DNA from: Shinella zoogloeoides
GTDB lineage: Bacteria > Pseudomonadota > Alphaproteobacteria > Rhizobiales > Rhizobiaceae
Assembly (NCBI RefSeq): GCF_022682305.1
Contig: NZ_CP093528.1
Location: forward strand, 1,687,501 to 1,751,500
Reading direction: 5' to 3'
DNA length: 64,000 nucleotides
Positions within the stretch are counted from its first letter, which is position 1, and each line of letters begins with the position of its first letter. The notes below the pieces were generated by a model. The model did no database searches and was not told the DNA's origin. It saw nothing but the letters and a program-made list of their open reading frames with translations. Positions 61,307-64,000 of the stretch are shown here, in pieces. Both the position numbers and the translations under genes were made by a program.

Positions 61307-62086
61307 CTACACCCGCGGCATCTTCGAGAAGATGCGGAAGGCGTTTTCAGTGGTGATGCGGGCGATCTCATCCGCGCTGACGCCGACGGTTTCGGCGAGC
61401 ACCGCCGCCGTATGCGCCGTATAGGCCGGCTCGTTGCGCTTGCCGCGGAAGGGTTTTGGCGCAAGGTAGGGTGCGTCGGTCTCCACCAGCATGCGCTCCA
61501 GCGGCACGGTCTTCGCGATCTCCCGCAGCTCTTCCGATTTCGGGAAGGTCAGGATGCCGGAGAAGGAGACGTAGCCGCCCAGCTCCACGCCAACGCGCGC
61601 CAGCTCGGCGCCGGAGGAGAAGCAATGCAGCAGGAAGGGAAAGGCCCCCTTCCCCGTTTCCTCGGTCAGGATCGCCGCCATGTCCTCATCCGCCGAGCGG
61701 CTGTGGATGACGAGCGGCAGGCCGGTTTCGCGGGCGGCGGTGATATGGTTACGCAGGCCGATAGCCTGCGCATCGCGCGGCGCATTGTCATAGTAATAAT
61801 CGAGACCCGCCTCGCCTATCGCCACCACGCGCGGATGTTTCGAGAGTTCGATCAGCTCGGAAACCGGAATATCCAGTTCCTCATCCGCATTATGCGGATG
61901 CGTGCCGACCGAGCAGAACACCGACGGGTATTTTTCCGCAATCGCCAGGATCGCCGGGAACTTCCGCACCCGCGTCGAGATGGTGATCATCTGCTTCACG
62001 CCGGCCGCGTGTGCGCGCGCGACGATATCGTCGCGCTCCGCCTCGAAATCCGGGAAATCCAGATGGCAATGCGTATCGATCAGCAT
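61307..62086 (-). CDS. tatD: TatD-family metal-dependent hydrolase
   Basis: 259 residues from the ATG 62084-62086 (MLIDTHCHLDFPDFE). The amidohydrolase-type fold keeps DTHCHLD, GEAGLDYYY, PLVIHSRSADED, LHCFSSG and LVETDAPYLAP. TatD-type enzymes are 3'-5' DNA exonucleases or D-aminoacyl deacylases. The start is four bases after the metG stop, so the genes are co-transcribed. Confidence 0.95.
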   Translation of the reverse strand: MLIDTHCHLDFPDFEAERDDIVARAHAAGVKQMITISTRVRKFPAILAIAEKYPSVFCSVGTHPHNADEELDIPVSELIELSKHPRVVAIGEAGLDYYYDNAPRDAQAIGLRNHITAARETGLPLVIHSRSADEDMAAILTEETGKGAFPFLLHCFSSGAELARVGVELGGYVSFSGILTFPKSEELREIAKTVPLERMLVETDAPYLAPKPFRGKRNEPAYTAHTAAVLAETVGVSADEIARITTENAFRIFSKMPRV

Positions 62087-62090
62087 GCCG

Positions 62091-63641
62091 TCAGGCCTCG
62101 GGAGCGACATAGCGCGGAAAGACCGGCGCCGGGGCTTCCAGCGGTGTGCCGCTGACAAGACGACCGGCTTCGCCGAGGGCTGCAAAGTCGCGCTTGTCGG
62201 CAGGCGCGGCGACGAGGTTCAGCAGCTTGCAGCCCGATTCCGGCATGAAGGGCTGCAGCAGGATCGCGATCTGCCGCACCACTTCCGCCGTCACATAGAG
62301 CACGGTGCCCATGCGCACGGGATCGGTCTTCTTCAGCGCCCAGGGCGCTTCGCCGGCGAAATAGCGATCCGCCTCGGAGACGACGGCGATGATCGCCGCC
62401 AGCGCTTTGTGGATCTGCTGCTTGCCCATCTCCTCGCGCGTGATCGCATGCAATGCATCGACGGAGGCGAGCATCGCGCTATCGGCTTCAGAAAGGTCGC
62501 CGCATTCCGGCACTTTGCCGTCGCAGTTCTTGACGATCATCGACAGCGAGCGGCTGGCAAGGTTGCCGATGCCGTTGGCAAGGTCGGAATTGATCCGGGT
62601 CGCAATGCCCTCTTCGCTATAGCTGCCGTCCTGGCCGAAGGAGACTTCGCGCAGGAAGAAATAGCGGATCGGATCGAGGCCGAAATGGCTGACGAGGTTG
62701 ACCGGGTCGACCACGTTGCCAAGCGACTTCGACATCTTCTCGCCCTTGTTGAGCAGGAAGCCGTGGGCGAAGACGCGCCCGGGCAGCGGCAGGCCGGCCG
62801 ACATCAGGAACGCGGGCCAGTAAACGGCATGGAAGCGGATAATGTCCTTGCCGATGATATGGATATTCGCCGGCCAGTATTTCGCACGCGGCCCCTCGGG
62901 ATCGGTCATGTAGCCGGTCGCGGTGATGTAGTTGGTCAGCGCATCCACCCAGACATACATGACGTGATCCGGGTCGCCGGGAACCGGAATGCCCCAGTCG
63001 AAGGTGGTGCGCGAGACCGACAGGTCCTTGAGGCCGGACTTGACGAAGGAGATCACCTCGTTGCGACGCTCGGCCGGGCCGATGAAGTCCGGGTTCTCCT
63101 CGTAGTGCTTCAGCAGCTTGTCCTGGTAGGCGGAAAGCTTGAAGAAGTAGCTCTCCTCCTCCACCCACTCGACGGGCGTGCCCTGCGGGCCGTAGCGAAC
63201 GCCGTCCTCGCGCTTCTCCGTCTCGTTCTCCTGGTAGTAGGCTTCGTCGCGCACGGAATACCAGCCGGCATAGCCGCCCTTGTAGATATCGCCATTGGCG
63301 GCCATGCGGCGCCAGATTTCGGCGCAGGCCTCGTAGTGACGCTCTTCGGTCGTGCGGATGAAATCATCGTTCGATGCATTAAGAAGAACGGCCATATCCC
63401 TGAATTCTTGCGAATTCCGGTCCGCAAGCTCACGCGGGGAAATGCCTTCCTTGCGCGCCGTCTGCTGCATCTTCTGGCCGTGCTCGTCCGTGCCGGTCAG
63501 GAAGAAGACATCGCGCCCATCGAGCCGCTGGAAGCGCGCCATGGCATCCGTGGCGATCAGCTCGTAGGCATGGCCGATATGCGGCTTGCCGTTCGGATAG
63601 GAAATGGCGGTCGTGATGTAAAAGCGGGACGTATCGGTCAT
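62091..63641 (-). CDS. metG: Methionyl-tRNA synthetase
   Basis: 516 residues. Class I catalytic signatures PHIGHAYE near residue 20 and [10 protein letters not shown] near 300 are present, with [14 protein letters not shown] for the zinc-independent form (no CxxC knuckle). It lacks the C-terminal dimerisation domain of E. coli MetRS, normal for this group. It is downstream of holB with an 87-base gap and coupled to tatD. Confidence 0.96.
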   Translation of the reverse strand: MTDTSRFYITTAISYPNGKPHIGHAYELIATDAMARFQRLDGRDVFFLTGTDEHGQKMQQTARKEGISPRELADRNSQEFRDMAVLLNASNDDFIRTTEERHYEACAEIWRRMAANGDIYKGGYAGWYSVRDEAYYQENETEKREDGVRYGPQGTPVEWVEEESYFFKLSAYQDKLLKHYEENPDFIGPAERRNEVISFVKSGLKDLSVSRTTFDWGIPVPGDPDHVMYVWVDALTNYITATGYMTDPEGPRAKYWPANIHIIGKDIIRFHAVYWPAFLMSAGLPLPGRVFAHGFLLNKGEKMSKSLGNVVDPVNLVSHFGLDPIRYFFLREVSFGQDGSYSEEGIATRINSDLANGIGNLASRSLSMIVKNCDGKVPECGDLSEADSAMLASVDALHAITREEMGKQQIHKALAAIIAVVSEADRYFAGEAPWALKKTDPVRMGTVLYVTAEVVRQIAILLQPFMPESGCKLLNLVAAPADKRDFAALGEAGRLVSGTPLEAPAPVFPRYVAPEA

Positions 63642-63728
63642 CTGGGTGCGTTCTGTCTTCGGTTGTGCAATGCCGCAAGGTATTAGACCATGCCGGCGCT
63701 AAGGGAAACAGCAAGTTTCGGATCGGGC

Positions 63729-64000
63729 TTAAAGCGACGCCCGGATGTCGTCCAGCACGCTGATGATCGTCTGCTTGCGGTCGAGATTGTAGCCCTGGGC
63801 GATGCCGATGCGCTCACCGAGCTGCGAGGAAAGCTGGGCGAGCCGGTCGGCGCGGGCGAGGTTCCCGGAAAGGGCGGCGCTGCGGGCCGTGTCGGTCACG
63901 AAATCGGTGGCGTGCTGGCAGAAGAAGGAGAAGACGGTGTCGCTATCCTTGGCCGAAAGCACGTCGGCCAGCTTGTGCACGTCGCGGCGCGGCGGCTCGG
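63729..64000 (-). CDS. holB: DNA polymerase III delta' subunit, 3' part (partial)
   Basis: The last 90 codons of a gene that begins beyond the window's end. The residues DVHKLADVLSAKDSDTVF and SSQLGERIGIAQGYNLDRKQ fit the helical C-terminal collar domain of delta' proteins of rhizobia. The tmk-holB-metG-tatD order of this group supports the name. No catalytic or zinc motif is inside the visible part. Confidence 0.7.
   Translation of the reverse strand, partial: EPPRRDVHKLADVLSAKDSDTVFSFFCQHATDFVTDTARSAALSGNLARADRLAQLSSQLGERIGIAQGYNLDRKQTIISVLDDIRASL

Overview
The window reads as alphaproteobacterial chromosome, most likely Rhizobiaceae (Rhizobium, Shinella or Ensifer-like; genus not settled). 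The evidence is the set and order of housekeeping genes: IalB-like secreted protein and hspQ, a sigma54-type glnB-glnA pair, uvrA facing ssb across a GAAC-N7-GAAC LexA box, gyrA with a TTG start, coaD with two cyclophilins, queA-tgt, and a holB-metG-tatD-MBL run. The backbone is rich in G+C with dense C/G third positions. The central block is visibly more AT-rich.

Layout. 1-12.2 kb is backbone: ialB-like tail, hspQ, a membrane coiled-coil protein, a TAXI binding protein, glnA, glnB, nnr, an EamA exporter, a DUF72 protein, uvrA and ssb. 12.23-42.01 kb is a mobile genomic island inserted at the last codons of ssb. The 7-bp core CCGTTCT occurs at both edges (12221-12227 and 42010-42016), and what looks like the original ssb terminator now lies beyond the right edge. 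42.1-64 kb is backbone again: cupin, marC, gyrA, two tiny membrane proteins, coaD, ppiA, ppiB, a DUF606 transporter, queA, tgt, a DUF4864 protein, a GNAT enzyme, a seven-gene Mrp/Mbh-type cation/proton antiporter operon, an IS30-family element, purC, an MBL hydrolase, tatD, metG and the 3' part of holB.

The island starts with a translationally coupled operon: three tyrosine recombinases, two small HTH/coiled-coil proteins and a RecD-like helicase. This matches the recombinase-trio islands described as GInts and is distantly like Tn554 tnpABC. A 470-base gene-free stretch rich in strong hairpins follows and may encode a structured RNA. Next come a double-HTH regulator, a soluble FtsH-like AAA+ protease with a small coupled partner gene, a decayed imuA that still has its LexA box, and a type I restriction-modification operon. 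That operon has HEPN-like and Abi-C-like genes between hsdS and hsdR, and its hsdM is split by an IS66-family element with a perfect 8-bp target duplication. A HicA-like toxin with its antitoxin follows.

The last cargo is the most interesting. It is a three-gene operon of a long prokaryotic Argonaute with a degraded PIWI catalytic site plus two different proteins that each carry a PD-(D/E)XK nuclease signature. Inactive long-B Argonautes with one associated effector nuclease are known to act by abortive infection. Coupling to two nucleases is, as far as I can judge from sequence, an unusual arrangement and the best candidate here for an undescribed system.

The island works as a mobile defence island: recombinases and helicase for movement, then restriction-modification, toxin-antitoxin and Argonaute modules as cargo.
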